From contig JAKQEK010000197.1 in NCBI GenBank assembly GCA_029558535.1, forward strand, positions 90,471-154,470: a stretch of 64,000 bases of DNA. Reading direction: 5' to 3'. The stretch is from Bacteroidota bacterium (lineage in GTDB: Bacteria > Bacteroidota > Bacteroidia > Bacteroidales > ML635J-15). How positions within the stretch are numbered: position 1 is the stretch's first letter; every line of letters begins with the position of its first letter. The position numbers were made by a program, and so were the translations under genes. The notes below the pieces were generated by a model. The model ran no database searches and was not told the origin of the DNA. It saw only the letters and a program-made list of their open reading frames with translations. Below, piece by piece: positions 35,570 to 43,900 of this stretch.

Positions 35570-36688
35570 ATGAAAAGAATAATTATAGCTCTATTATTTA
35601 CAATTTCAACAATATCTCTTTATACTCAAAGCTATAATTCAAATTTTAATCAGTTCGAAGTAAAGACACATTACGGGTTTACTATTCCTCATCACAGCTA
35701 TATGAGTTATCTGCTGAAAAGCAATATTATCATCGGAGAAATTAACTATTCAATAAAGACTGATGGCACTAAATCATGGCAACACACTTGGAGATTTCCT
35801 GAATTAGGAATCGGATATCTTATGGGTGGACTTGGAAACATAAATGTCTTTGGGTTTTCTCAATCAATATTTTTCTTCTATGGTGTTCCGATAGTAGAAA
35901 CTGAGAGAATACTTTTCAAATATAGACTAGGCACAGGCGTTGCATTTATTAGCGAAAAATTTGATCGAAGAGCAAATTATTACAATATCGCTATAGGCTC
36001 GTATTTAAATGCTCATCTTCATTTTTCACTTTTAATAGATTACAAACCTTTTGAAATACCACTATATTTTTCTGCGGGTTTTGCTTTTAATCATTTTTCA
36101 AGTGGTGCAATTGAGACTCCAAATCTTGGATTAAATCAAATTACTACAAATTTTGGGTTAAAATACCTTTACTCTGCATATAATTATTCATTACCTAAAC
36201 GCACTATTCCATACTTGTACAACAAAGAACTTGAACTTTCATGCTATTATGCTGCTTCTTTCAAGGAGAATTCAACTTATGAAAACAAAAAGTATTTCAT
36301 AAACTCTGTAGTTTTCGATATAGCTTCAAGAGTTACTACTAAAAGAAGTTTGGGTGCCGGGATAAATATTATTGCTGACCCTTCTATTAAACCATTAATG
36401 ATGACAGACTATAATGGCATTCACAACATTTTCAGAATAGGAATACATGCTGTGCAAGAACTCTATTTTACTGATGATTTGTCAATGATAATTCATTTAG
36501 GGACCTATGTATTTAATTACTATAAGGAGAATGAGAAATTTTTAGTTTACAGTAAAATTGGGGTCAGATATTCATTTGCAGACCGATTTTTCGCCAACGT
36601 TTTACTTAAAACACATACCACAACAGCAGATTACATAGAATTTGGGGTTGGTATGAGGCTAATAGATAATAGTAGTTTCGGATATTAA
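35570..36688 (+). CDS. PagL-like acyloxyacyl hydrolase / outer-membrane deacylase
   Basis: A 372-residue protein from ATG 35570 (MKRIIIALLFTISTISLYTQ signal); the first ATG is 12 bp upstream and only 8 bp from the -7 element. It is a beta-barrel-type sequence. The segment ending FAFNHFSSGAIETPNLGLNQ contains a His-x-Ser arrangement like the active site of PagL lipid A 3-O-deacylases and of Bacteroidota acyloxyacyl hydrolases. The protein has an extra C-terminal part of about 150 residues. It would trim acyl chains of lipid A in the outer membrane. Its 3' end overlaps the next convergent gene by 4 bp. Confidence 0.8.
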   Translation: MKRIIIALLFTISTISLYTQSYNSNFNQFEVKTHYGFTIPHHSYMSYLLKSNIIIGEINYSIKTDGTKSWQHTWRFPELGIGYLMGGLGNINVFGFSQSIFFFYGVPIVETERILFKYRLGTGVAFISEKFDRRANYYNIAIGSYLNAHLHFSLLIDYKPFEIPLYFSAGFAFNHFSSGAIETPNLGLNQITTNFGLKYLYSAYNYSLPKRTIPYLYNKELELSCYYAASFKENSTYENKKYFINSVVFDIASRVTTKRSLGAGINIIADPSIKPLMMTDYNGIHNIFRIGIHAVQELYFTDDLSMIIHLGTYVFNYYKENEKFLVYSKIGVRYSFADRFFANVLLKTHTTTADYIEFGVGMRLIDNSSFGY

Positions 36689-36993
36689 CGTTTAAATATG
36701 AGATATTTAAAAAACTTATAAAAACTGATTAGGACTAAGAACAACCCAAATAGGACGAACAAAATTGCAATAATTGCTGCAATTCTCATTTGAGCCTCCT
36801 CAGGCAACATTCTTGCAAGTCTCTGAGTTGTACTTAATGCATAAGATTCCGAACCTCCACCTTCAGGAACAGTATAGGTTGCCCAAAACAATAAAACGCC
36901 TAAACCACCAACACCCAAGCCTACTCCGTTAAACAGCCAGAAATCTTTGCTTTTAAATTGCGGGGCATACTTCTTTTTCTTTTTTGATGACAT
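36685..36993 (-). CDS. Small membrane protein of unknown function
   Basis: A 102-residue protein. A lysine-rich N-terminus (SSKKKKKYAPQFKSKD) precedes two predicted transmembrane helices (about 24-42 and 70-95) with a Gly/Ser/Glu-rich linker between them. No domain was recognised. It overlaps by 4 bp the convergent PagL-like gene. It lies 48 bp downstream of the double-OmpA protein on the same strand, which may put it in that transcription unit. Confidence 0.65.
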   Translation of the reverse strand: MSSKKKKKYAPQFKSKDFWLFNGVGLGVGGLGVLLFWATYTVPEGGGSESYALSTTQRLARMLPEEAQMRIAAIIAILFVLFGLFLVLISFYKFFKYLIFKR

Positions 36994-37041
36994 AAAATAT
37001 TAATTGTAATTTAATCAAAAACAATAATTGCTTCAATTAGT

Positions 37042-37944
37042 TTATTTCTCTATTATTTTAATTTCGACTCTCCTATTTTGAGTTTTTTCATATTCATCCA
37101 ACTCTAACGGATATAATTTGTATTTTGAAGCAAAACCGACATAAGTCATTCGGTTTGCTTTTATTCCGTTATGCAGCAAATAATCATATACGGCTCTAGC
37201 CCTGTTTTCGCTTAAAGTATTATTATCATTTATATAATCATAACCATCTCCTTCCTCCTCTGTCTGGCAACATATATGTCCCTGAATTTCAATTTTAAGT
37301 GTCGGATATTTTATCATAATTTCAAGCAATTCTTTTAGTGCTTCATCTGACTGAGGCAGAAATTTCGGTGTTCCTCCTACAAAATTTATATTTTTCAAAA
37401 GAATTTTATTACCCTCCACCAAGTCTTCTTCTGTTATGTTCTTTAAGTCCACATCAACAGGGGTTTCAACATCATTATTACCGTCAATGTTTCTATCGTT
37501 AACAATATTAGTTATATTTGAGGTTGTTATCAGATTATAAGAATAAATAATTTCAACTTTTCTGTGCTCACGAATCCCCCTGTCGTTTGAATTTCTACGA
37601 TTTTCGTAGCTGCTAAATGGGTGTATTCCGGAACCTTTAACTTCTACAATTTTGTTCTCAGGGACAGATTTTGAAATTAGAAAACGCTTAACCGACTCTG
37701 CCCTGTTTTGAGATAATTGTTGATTATGGTCAAATGTCCCTAGAAAATCAGTATAACCAATTATTTTAATATCATGGATATTTGATTTTTGACTTAGTTC
37801 TCCAAGCGTATTTATGTTTTCACCGGATAATGAATATGAGTCTATTTCAAAATATAATAAAACAGTATCTGCAATTTGAGAATGTAAGATATTCGCAGAA
37901 AATAAAAAGGTAACAACAACTGAAAATAGAATTGAATTTCTCAT
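37042..37944 (-). CDS. Protein with two OmpA-like peptidoglycan-binding domains
   Basis: A 300-residue exported protein with a signal peptide of about 22 residues (MRNSILFSVVVTFLFSANILHS). Two OmpA_C domains follow. The first (about 27-133) has YFEIDSYSLSGENIN, IGYTDFLGTFDHN and REHRKVEIIYSY. The second (about 185-300) has IEIQGHICCQTEEEGDGYDY, NRARAVYDYL and TQNRRVEIKIIEK. There is no barrel or other module, so it is a periplasmic peptidoglycan-binding protein rather than an outer membrane porin. The GHxC-C replacement in the second domain is unusual for the usual GHTD motif. Function not established. Confidence 0.85.
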   Translation of the reverse strand: MRNSILFSVVVTFLFSANILHSQIADTVLLYFEIDSYSLSGENINTLGELSQKSNIHDIKIIGYTDFLGTFDHNQQLSQNRAESVKRFLISKSVPENKIVEVKGSGIHPFSSYENRRNSNDRGIREHRKVEIIYSYNLITTSNITNIVNDRNIDGNNDVETPVDVDLKNITEEDLVEGNKILLKNINFVGGTPKFLPQSDEALKELLEIMIKYPTLKIEIQGHICCQTEEEGDGYDYINDNNTLSENRARAVYDYLLHNGIKANRMTYVGFASKYKLYPLELDEYEKTQNRRVEIKIIEK

Positions 37945-38027
37945 AAGAATATTAGTTTATAATACAATATTTAAACTGTAAATTTGTGTTTTTATTTTTA
38001 TATTATCCAATGATAAGAAAAATATTT

Positions 38028-38035
38028 TATTTTTG
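38028..38035 (+). promoter_or_regulatory. Putative -7 element of tRNA-Arg
   Basis: TATTTTTG, a perfect TAnnTTTG match, 13 bp before the first base of the tRNA. No TTG at a proper distance was found. Confidence 0.55.
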
Positions 38036-38047
38036 CAAGCAGTATCC

Positions 38048-38119
38048 GGCCTCATAGTTCAACGGATAGAATAGCAGTTTCCTAAACTGTAGATCCAGGT
38101 TCGATTCCTGGTGGGGCTA
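38048..38119 (+). tRNA. tRNA-Arg (anticodon CCT)
   Basis: A full cloverleaf can be drawn. Acceptor arm GGCCTCA / TGGGGCT (with one G-U end pair), D-stem GTTC/GAAT, anticodon stem GCAGT/ACTGT around loop TTCCTAA (anticodon CCT, decodes AGG), T-arm CCAGG-TTCGATT-CCTGG, discriminator A. CCA is not encoded. The 3' end with its terminator is duplicated just downstream. Confidence 0.95.
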
Positions 38120-38188
38120 CAAAGTAGCAACACAAAGTCACGATAGTGGCTTTTTTTTTCGCAGAAAAAAAAGGAATTGAAGTTTATC
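38104..38188 (+). repeat. 85-bp direct repeat, copy 1 (tRNA 3' end plus terminator)
   Basis: Copy 1 starts inside the tRNA T-arm and includes the tRNA 3' end and the terminator. Copy 2 (38208-38291) is the same apart from one T in the poly-T run and one A-to-C change. Confidence 0.95.
38134..38159 (+). terminator. tRNA-Arg terminator
   Basis: Stem AAAGTCAC / GTGGCTTT (one G-U pair) with loop GATA, followed by nine T. It lies 15 bp after the tRNA. Confidence 0.86.
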
Positions 38189-38206
38189 CTGAGCGTTAGT
38201 CGAAGG
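38188..38206. repeat. REP-like core (CCTGAG...TCGAAGG) at the repeat junction
   Basis: The 19-bp spacer 38189-38207 between the two 85-bp copies is almost wholly this sequence: CCT/AGG arms, a 2-nt GA on the 3' side and a short loop. Its end motif (CTGAG...TCGAAG) matches the hairpins at 56.9-57.5 kb. Confidence 0.6.
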
Positions 38207-38207
38207 A

Positions 38208-38291
38208 ATTCCTGGTGGGGCTACAAAGTAGCAACACAAAGTCACGATAGTGGCTTTTTTTTCGCAGAAAAAACAGGAATTGAAGTTTATC
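38208..38291 (+). repeat. 84-bp direct repeat, copy 2 (tRNA 3'-end remnant)
   Basis: Copy 2 carries the last 16 or so nucleotides of the tRNA, without the rest of the cloverleaf, plus a second terminator (38238-38262). It cannot make a tRNA. No integrase lies nearby. Confidence 0.93.
38238..38262 (+). terminator. Second copy of the tRNA terminator
   Basis: Same stem-loop as at 38134 with eight T, produced by the duplication. It sits upstream of the toxin-antitoxin promoter and insulates it. Confidence 0.8.
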
Positions 38292-38310
38292 GTTTCACAT
38301 CAATAAATAC

Positions 38311-38341
38311 TTGCAGAATACACAAAAATTTGTTAAATTTG
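38311..38341 (+). promoter_or_regulatory. Promoter of the toxin-antitoxin operon (TTG-20-TAAATTTG)
   Basis: -33 TTG (38311-38313), a 20-bp spacer and -7 TAAATTTG (38334-38341) match the consensus exactly. The ATG at 38354 is 13 bp downstream, giving a very short leader. Confidence 0.72.
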
Positions 38342-38353
38342 CAAAAACGAATT

Positions 38354-38551
38354 ATGGAAGCAATAATAATATATCCCGGAGATGAATCTGACCTCAATAT
38401 TTTTTTAGAGCTCGCAAAGAAGCTTAAACTCAAATCAAAAACTCTAAGTGCTGAAGCGATTGAAGAACTTTGTTTAATAAATGCAATTAACGAAGGTCGC
38501 AAAACACAATTTGTCTCTAAAGAAAGCATAATTTCAAAACTTAATAAATAA
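38354..38551 (+). CDS. Probable antitoxin of a RelE/ParE-type pair
   Basis: A 65-residue protein starting MEAIIIYPGDESDL. Mostly helical (ELAKKLKLKSKTLSAEAIEE), it fits the small antitoxins encoded before RelE/ParE toxins in Bacteroidota, in which an N-terminal strand is followed by helices and a toxin-wrapping tail. The reading frame is open upstream to 38177, but that extension is the duplicated tRNA region, and a perfect promoter lies inside it, so 38354 is the true start. Its stop is 2 bp before the toxin ATG. Antitoxin identity rests on position and size. Confidence 0.75.
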   Translation: MEAIIIYPGDESDLNIFLELAKKLKLKSKTLSAEAIEELCLINAINEGRKTQFVSKESIISKLNK

Positions 38552-38553
38552 TT

Positions 38554-38823
38554 ATGATTGTTAAATTTCGCCAAAAATTTGAGCAAGATTTAGAATCTAT
38601 CAACAATAAAAAAGTCCTTTCTGCTATTGCAAGAGCTATTGAAAGTGTTGAAAATTGCACAAAATTATCAGAATTAAGTAACATTAAAAAATTAAAGGCT
38701 TCAAAGGGATATTTTAGAATAAGAATTGGAAATTATCGGATCGGCATTTTTCTTGACAAAGATTGCGTTGAATTTGTCAGAGTATTATCTAGAGATAAAA
38801 TCTATAAATACTTCCCGGATTAA
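38554..38823 (+). CDS. RelE/ParE-family toxin
   Basis: An 89-residue protein with the RelE/ParE fold pattern: MIVKFRQKFEQDLESINNKK at the N-terminus (strand-helix), KLKASKGYFRIRIGNYRIGI as the central strands, and VEFVRVLSRDKIYKYFPD at the end. RelE-like toxins cut ribosome-bound mRNA; ParE-like ones act on gyrase; the exact target here cannot be told. It is coupled to the antitoxin by a 2-bp gap. The pair sits right after a rearranged tRNA gene, a common place for accessory modules. Confidence 0.88.
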   Translation: MIVKFRQKFEQDLESINNKKVLSAIARAIESVENCTKLSELSNIKKLKASKGYFRIRIGNYRIGIFLDKDCVEFVRVLSRDKIYKYFPD

Positions 38824-38901
38824 TTAGCAGTTATTTATTCCTAAAAGCTGTTACTCAAACTAGTGCAACTCGCACCGGATTATCTGTAACAAAATTGCAA
38901 A

Positions 38902-39591
38902 TTATTCCCCGTTATAACTTAACCTGCAAATTTCAATTTGATGGCCTGCGACAATTTCGTCATCACTTTTGAATTGCCTGTCTCCGGCAAGGTTCAAATA
39001 AGCTTCTGTACCTTCAGGAGTTGCAATATAAGAATCGGGAATGCATAGAGCCACAGAAAATTTTGAGAACTTTTCGTCCATTGCATAGACATAACCTCCG
39101 TAATCCCAGCCAAATCCGTAAAAACCTATCGCCGAACCATTTAATTTCACCATATCTTCCAGACTCATGCCAACAAACAAACCTGTTATTGATTCATAAG
39201 TTTCACCTTCATCCTCCGTTTCTTTCCATTCAACATCGTAAAGACTGTAAGTAGCTTCAACAAAATCAAAATCTGTGTAACCACCCGATTCCTGATCCCA
39301 ATACACAAATATTTTATGTCTGTAACCCGGGTTTAAAATACTTACTTTATATGGTTCAGTTCCTTCTTCCAGATACCATTCCATTGCAATGACATTCTTT
39401 TCTCCAAAATATTCGGCCATTTGATCATGATTTTCAAACTGGACAAAATCTTCAAGATATTTTACTTCATATTTTTGCTTTTCTTCACCGGTATCTGAAT
39501 CAGCATTTCCATTTTCACTTTTGTTTGATTTACATGTAACAAAACACACAGACACAACTACCATCATCAATAACACAAAAAAAATTTTCAT
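38902..39591 (-). CDS. Exported lipoprotein of unknown function
   Basis: A 229-residue protein from ATG 39591 (MKIFFVLLMMVVVSVCFVTC, lipobox FVTC, Cys20); 9 in-frame codons lie upstream. The mature part is acidic and beta-rich (about 30 Glu/Asp per 100 residues near the start), with ITGLFVGMSLEDMVKLNGSA and FYGFGWDYGGYVYA. A family was not recognised. It stands alone between the toxin-antitoxin pair and prs. Confidence 0.72.
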   Translation of the reverse strand: MKIFFVLLMMVVVSVCFVTCKSNKSENGNADSDTGEEKQKYEVKYLEDFVQFENHDQMAEYFGEKNVIAMEWYLEEGTEPYKVSILNPGYRHKIFVYWDQESGGYTDFDFVEATYSLYDVEWKETEDEGETYESITGLFVGMSLEDMVKLNGSAIGFYGFGWDYGGYVYAMDEKFSKFSVALCIPDSYIATPEGTEAYLNLAGDRQFKSDDEIVAGHQIEICRLSYNGE

Positions 39592-39679
39592 ACAATAAAA
39601 TTTAACATAATACTTCATTTACCTCAATCCACAACTCTCAATTATGGTTATATTTATTCTATATTCTATTCTATACAAA

Positions 39680-40672
39680 TCAGACTATAAAACTACCAGA
39701 TATACTTTGGAAATTATATACCTTATTAATTACATCACCAAATAAATCGCCGATAGACAACACCTTTATTTTATTCGACAATTCAGTTTTCACAGGAATA
39801 GTATCTGTACAAACGACTTCAATAATAGCGGATTTATTAATTCTGTCATAAGCAGGTCCTGATAAGACAGGATGAGTGGCAACCACTCTGACACTTTTCG
39901 CACCTCTATCCATCATAATATCTGCAGCCATAGTTACAGTGCCGGCAGTATCAATCATATCATCCATTATTATAACATTTTTACCGCCCACATCACCTAT
40001 TATCATCATTTCTCCAACCACATTAGCTTTTTCTCGTGATTTATGAGCAATAGCCATATCACAATTAAGAAAATGAGAATAAGCTTTTGCACGTTTTGAT
40101 CCTCCCATATCAGGAGAAGCAATAACCATATCTTTCAGTCCCAAACTCTTAATATAAGGTACAAATAAAGTAGAAGCATACAGGTGATCAACCGGGACAT
40201 TAAAAAATCCCTGAATCTGATCGGCATGCAAATCCATTGTCATAACACGGTCAACTTTAGCTGCTGTAAGTAAATCAGCTATAAGCTTTGCCCCTATTGC
40301 AACGCGAGGCTGGTCCTTTCTATCCTGTCGTGCAAAACCAAAATAAGGTATTACAGCTACAACTTTATACGCCGAAGCTCTTTTAGCAGCATCAACCATC
40401 AACATTAACTCAAACAGATTGTCCACAGGCGGAAAAGTACTTTGAATCAAAAACACAGTGCAACCGCGAACTGTTTCATCTAGACTGGTAATAAACTCGC
40501 CATCGCTAAACTTTGTAAAGCTACTTTTACCAACTTCGTAAGTTACAAGACTACTTTTTGGATTACCGGCAGCCAAATGCATTTCTGCTTGTTTTTTATT
40601 ATATCCTGCTACAATTTCTTCGGCTAAATATCTGCTTGCCGAACCCGAAAAAAATTTTATTGGTGACTGCAT
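39680..40672 (-). CDS. prs: Ribose-phosphate pyrophosphokinase
   Basis: A 330-residue PRPP synthetase: YFGFARQDRKDQPRVAIGAK near the N-terminal third, MTMDLHADQIQGFFN (ATP/Mg region), and IIMDDMIDTAGT as the PRPP-binding loop. It makes PRPP from ribose 5-phosphate and ATP for nucleotide, His and Trp synthesis. The ATG at 40672 (MQSPIKFFSGSAS) was chosen: the reading frame runs 25 codons further upstream, but a well-spaced promoter overlaps that extension. Its promoter and a 20-bp dyad lie in the 289-bp divergent gap to the giant protein. Confidence 0.96.
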   Translation of the reverse strand: MQSPIKFFSGSASRYLAEEIVAGYNKKQAEMHLAAGNPKSSLVTYEVGKSSFTKFSDGEFITSLDETVRGCTVFLIQSTFPPVDNLFELMLMVDAAKRASAYKVVAVIPYFGFARQDRKDQPRVAIGAKLIADLLTAAKVDRVMTMDLHADQIQGFFNVPVDHLYASTLFVPYIKSLGLKDMVIASPDMGGSKRAKAYSHFLNCDMAIAHKSREKANVVGEMMIIGDVGGKNVIIMDDMIDTAGTVTMAADIMMDRGAKSVRVVATHPVLSGPAYDRINKSAIIEVVCTDTIPVKTELSNKIKVLSIGDLFGDVINKVYNFQSISGSFIV

Positions 40673-40697
40673 TATATTTTGGTTTTTGTTTTGATTA

Positions 40698-40726
40698 CAA
40701 AAATACTTTTTTAAGTATCTCTTCAA
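40698..40726 (-). promoter_or_regulatory. prs promoter (TTG-18-TATTTTTG)
   Basis: On the minus strand TTG (40726-40724), an 18-bp spacer and TATTTTTG (40705-40698), 26 bp before the prs start at 40672. Confidence 0.68.
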
Positions 40727-40754
40727 TCTTATAAAATCCTTTTCCAAAAAAAAC

Positions 40755-40774
40755 TTTTCAACAGGTGTTGAAAA
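40755..40774. promoter_or_regulatory. 20-bp dyad upstream of prs, possible operator
   Basis: TTTTCAACA-GG-TGTTGAAAA is a perfect palindrome with a 2-bp centre. It lies 28 bp upstream of the prs -33 box and 102 bp before the -33 box of the divergent gene. The 2-bp centre favours a protein-binding site over an RNA hairpin. Confidence 0.4.
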
Positions 40775-40875
40775 ATTTTAATGAAACTTACCCTTAATTT
40801 AACATCTATTTAAAACAAAAAACCTTAATTTGGTATAATATGTTGATTTGTGTTGATTTCTTTAAACATTTATAC

Positions 40876-40907
40876 TTGCAAAGGTGTTACATTATTGATT
40901 ATTTTTG
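40876..40907 (+). promoter_or_regulatory. Promoter of the giant T9SS cargo gene (TTG-21-TATTTTTG)
   Basis: TTG at 40876-40878, a 21-bp spacer and TATTTTTG at 40900-40907. The TTG at 40905 is part of the -7 box, so it cannot be the start codon. Confidence 0.68.
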
Positions 40908-40961
40908 TATAATAGAGGGAAATGTTCCCTTATATTTATTATTAATGATAATTGGATTTTT

Positions 40962-43900
40962 TTGAAATTATTAAACTACATATTTGGAAAGAAAAATTGG
41001 CTGCTTGTAGTTGTAGGGGTTGTTGTTGGTGTGGGGTTGAGTATAACATCAAATGCTCAGATTCTTACATTTGAATTCTCAGCACTTTTGGGCAACGAAG
41101 CCACAGCTACTTCAAATTCAAATGATGCGAATCTTACAAGTTCTACAATTTCTAGAGGAGCAGGATTAACGGCGGCGGCAAATGCAGGAAGATTTAATGC
41201 TACTTATTGGTCACTCACTTCAATTACCAACGCAGTTTCAGGTAACAATTATATGGAATTTACAATTACGCCGAATTCTGGATACCAATTTAGTATTAGT
41301 TCCATTTACATTCAAATGCAAAGATCTTCAACTGGCCCTCGTGGAATTGCAATTAGAAGTTCCGTTGATGGCTATTCAACAAATTTGGATCAAGAATATT
41401 CAATTTCAGATGTTACAACTACACAAAACTTTACATTTACATTTACTCAAGGAAACTCTTCAACTCCTGTAACATACAGAATATATATGTGGGCTGAAGC
41501 TGAAGGAGGATCCGGTGGAATTGGTGATGGATCTGGAAATGATATTGTAGTTAATGGAACAGTTACCTCAGTACCATCAACTCCCACCATCACCCTATCA
41601 ACATCAACCCTCACAGGTTTCAACTACACCGAAGATGCAGGTCCGAGTACGGAGCAGACTTTTACAGTATCGGGTACAAACCTGACAAATGACATAAGTA
41701 TTGCAGCATCAACAAATTATGAGATTTCAAAGACTTCGGGTTCAGGTTATAGTTCTCCTCTGACATTTACTCAATCTGGAGGCAGTGTTAGTGAAACTAC
41801 TGTTTATGTAAGATTAAAATCAGGCTTGAGTACCGGCACTTATAATTCTGAAACAATAATAGCCAGCAGTTCCGGAGCAACCAACAAAACTGTTACCTGC
41901 AGTGGTTCTGTAGTTGATTACCCTAACTGGTGTAATGTACATCCTGGAAGTGGAAATATTACGACCGGAGGGGAATTTCTTGTATATGCCCAGGTTTACG
42001 AACCAAGTCTTACAGAAGCTGCAGGGCAGGGAGCGGGTGTCACATGCCACATTGGCTATAGTTCATCAAATACTAATCCTAATACCTGGACAAATTGGGT
42101 GGCTGCTTCATATTATCAGGACAATGGTAATAATGATGAATACAAAGCAGATATAGGGCCTTCATTACTCCCTGCCGGAACCTATTATGTTGCAAGCCGG
42201 TTCTCACTCAACGGTGGAGCAACATATTCTTATGGAGGATATAGTATTGGCGGTGGTGGTTTCTGGGATGGGAGTTCCTATGTTTCTTGTGTTGTAACGG
42301 TAACAGCAAATTATCCCGATTGGTGTAATTTGCAATGGCCGGCAAGTGGTTCAATATCTGTTGGTGGATCTTATGATGTTTATGCACAGGTTTACGAATC
42401 TGGTGTTACAGAAGCCGCAGGGCAAGGGACAAATGTAAGCGGATGGATTGGTTATAACACAGCAAACACAAATCCCAATACCTGGACAAATTGGGTAGCT
42501 GCAACATTTAATTCTCAAAGCGGGAATAATGACGAGTTTAAAGCAGATATCGGCTCAGCTTTACCGGCTGGGACATATTATTATGCTTCAAGGTTTAAAG
42601 TTAATCCTAATGCAAATGAATATAAATACGGTGGTTATAACTCAGGCGGAGGTAATTTCTGGGATGGATCCTCGTATGTATCCGGAGTACTAACGGTTAC
42701 TGCACCCGGAGGTTGTGCAGATGATTTGTTTATTTCAGAATATATTGAGGGCAGTAGCAATAATAAGTATATTGAAATTTACAATGGAACCGGAAGCAGT
42801 GTTGATTTGTCTAATTACGATTTGGTACAATATAATAATGGTTCGGCTACGGTATCATACACATTATCTCTATCTGGCACTCTTACAGACGGAGACGTTT
42901 ATGTAATAGGGAATTCGTCAGGAACACTATATACTCCTGATTTATCAACCTCATCTAATGTTATGGGTTTTAATGGTGATGATGTTATTGCTCTTAGACA
43001 TAGTAGTGTAAATATAGACATTATTGGAAAAATTGGTCAAGACCCTGGAACAGAGTGGGGTTCCGGTGTAACATCTACAGCTGACAATACACTAGTAAGG
43101 AAAAACACAATTCTTGGAGGTGATAGTAATGGAGCTGATGATTTTGATCCTTCAAATGAATGGAACGGTTACGCTCAAGACAACATATCCGATTTAGGTT
43201 CCCACACCATGATCTGTCCTACCGGTACTTCAACAATTACAGCTGGAGCTGGTTCTGAACCTGCAACAATTTCTTCACTTATTGATACACAGGGTGAAGC
43301 AGTATTAAATTTTGATTTTACTGTCACAGATGACGGATCCACGCCTGCTACTGATGCACTTAATACTTACATAAGTAAAATTATTATCACACAAGGCACA
43401 GGAAACGACATATCAGATTGGACTCAAGCAATAGCAGGAGCATTAATTACTGATGGAACAGCTACACAAACTGCAAACATTGCAATTAATGCTACAAATA
43501 TTACCATTTCGTCTATTGCTCATGCAGGAGGTTCTGATTTAGGTTATATTGCAGATAACGGAGCAAAGACTTATACATTAAAAATTTGGCTTAAATCTTC
43601 TCTTGGAGGAACTTTGCCTTCAAGTATTGACGGATTGAATTTTGTATTTCGCGTTCAGGATTCGGACATTGACCTTGATGGTGGAAGCGGATTTGAAGAA
43701 GATCAGGATCAAAATTCAGGGTCAACTAAAAATGCTGTTGCAGTTGTTGCAACAGAGCTTATTTTTACAACAGGAAAACCACCCACTACAGGCAGTCCTG
43801 CGACAAATTTTCCTGTCAGAGTAAGTGCGGTTGATGCCAACGATAATATTGATCTTGGGGCAACAAATTCAATAACACTTACTAAAGAAAGCGGTAGCGG

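Noticed and set aside
38177..38353. N-terminal extension of the antitoxin frame
   Set aside because: It runs through the duplicated tRNA terminator and a perfect promoter, so it cannot be translated from that promoter. The start at 38354 is used.
38048..38823. Prophage or integrative element at tRNA-Arg
   Set aside because: The 3' end is duplicated and a toxin-antitoxin pair follows, but there is no integrase, excisionase or distant attachment copy. It is reported as a local duplication only.
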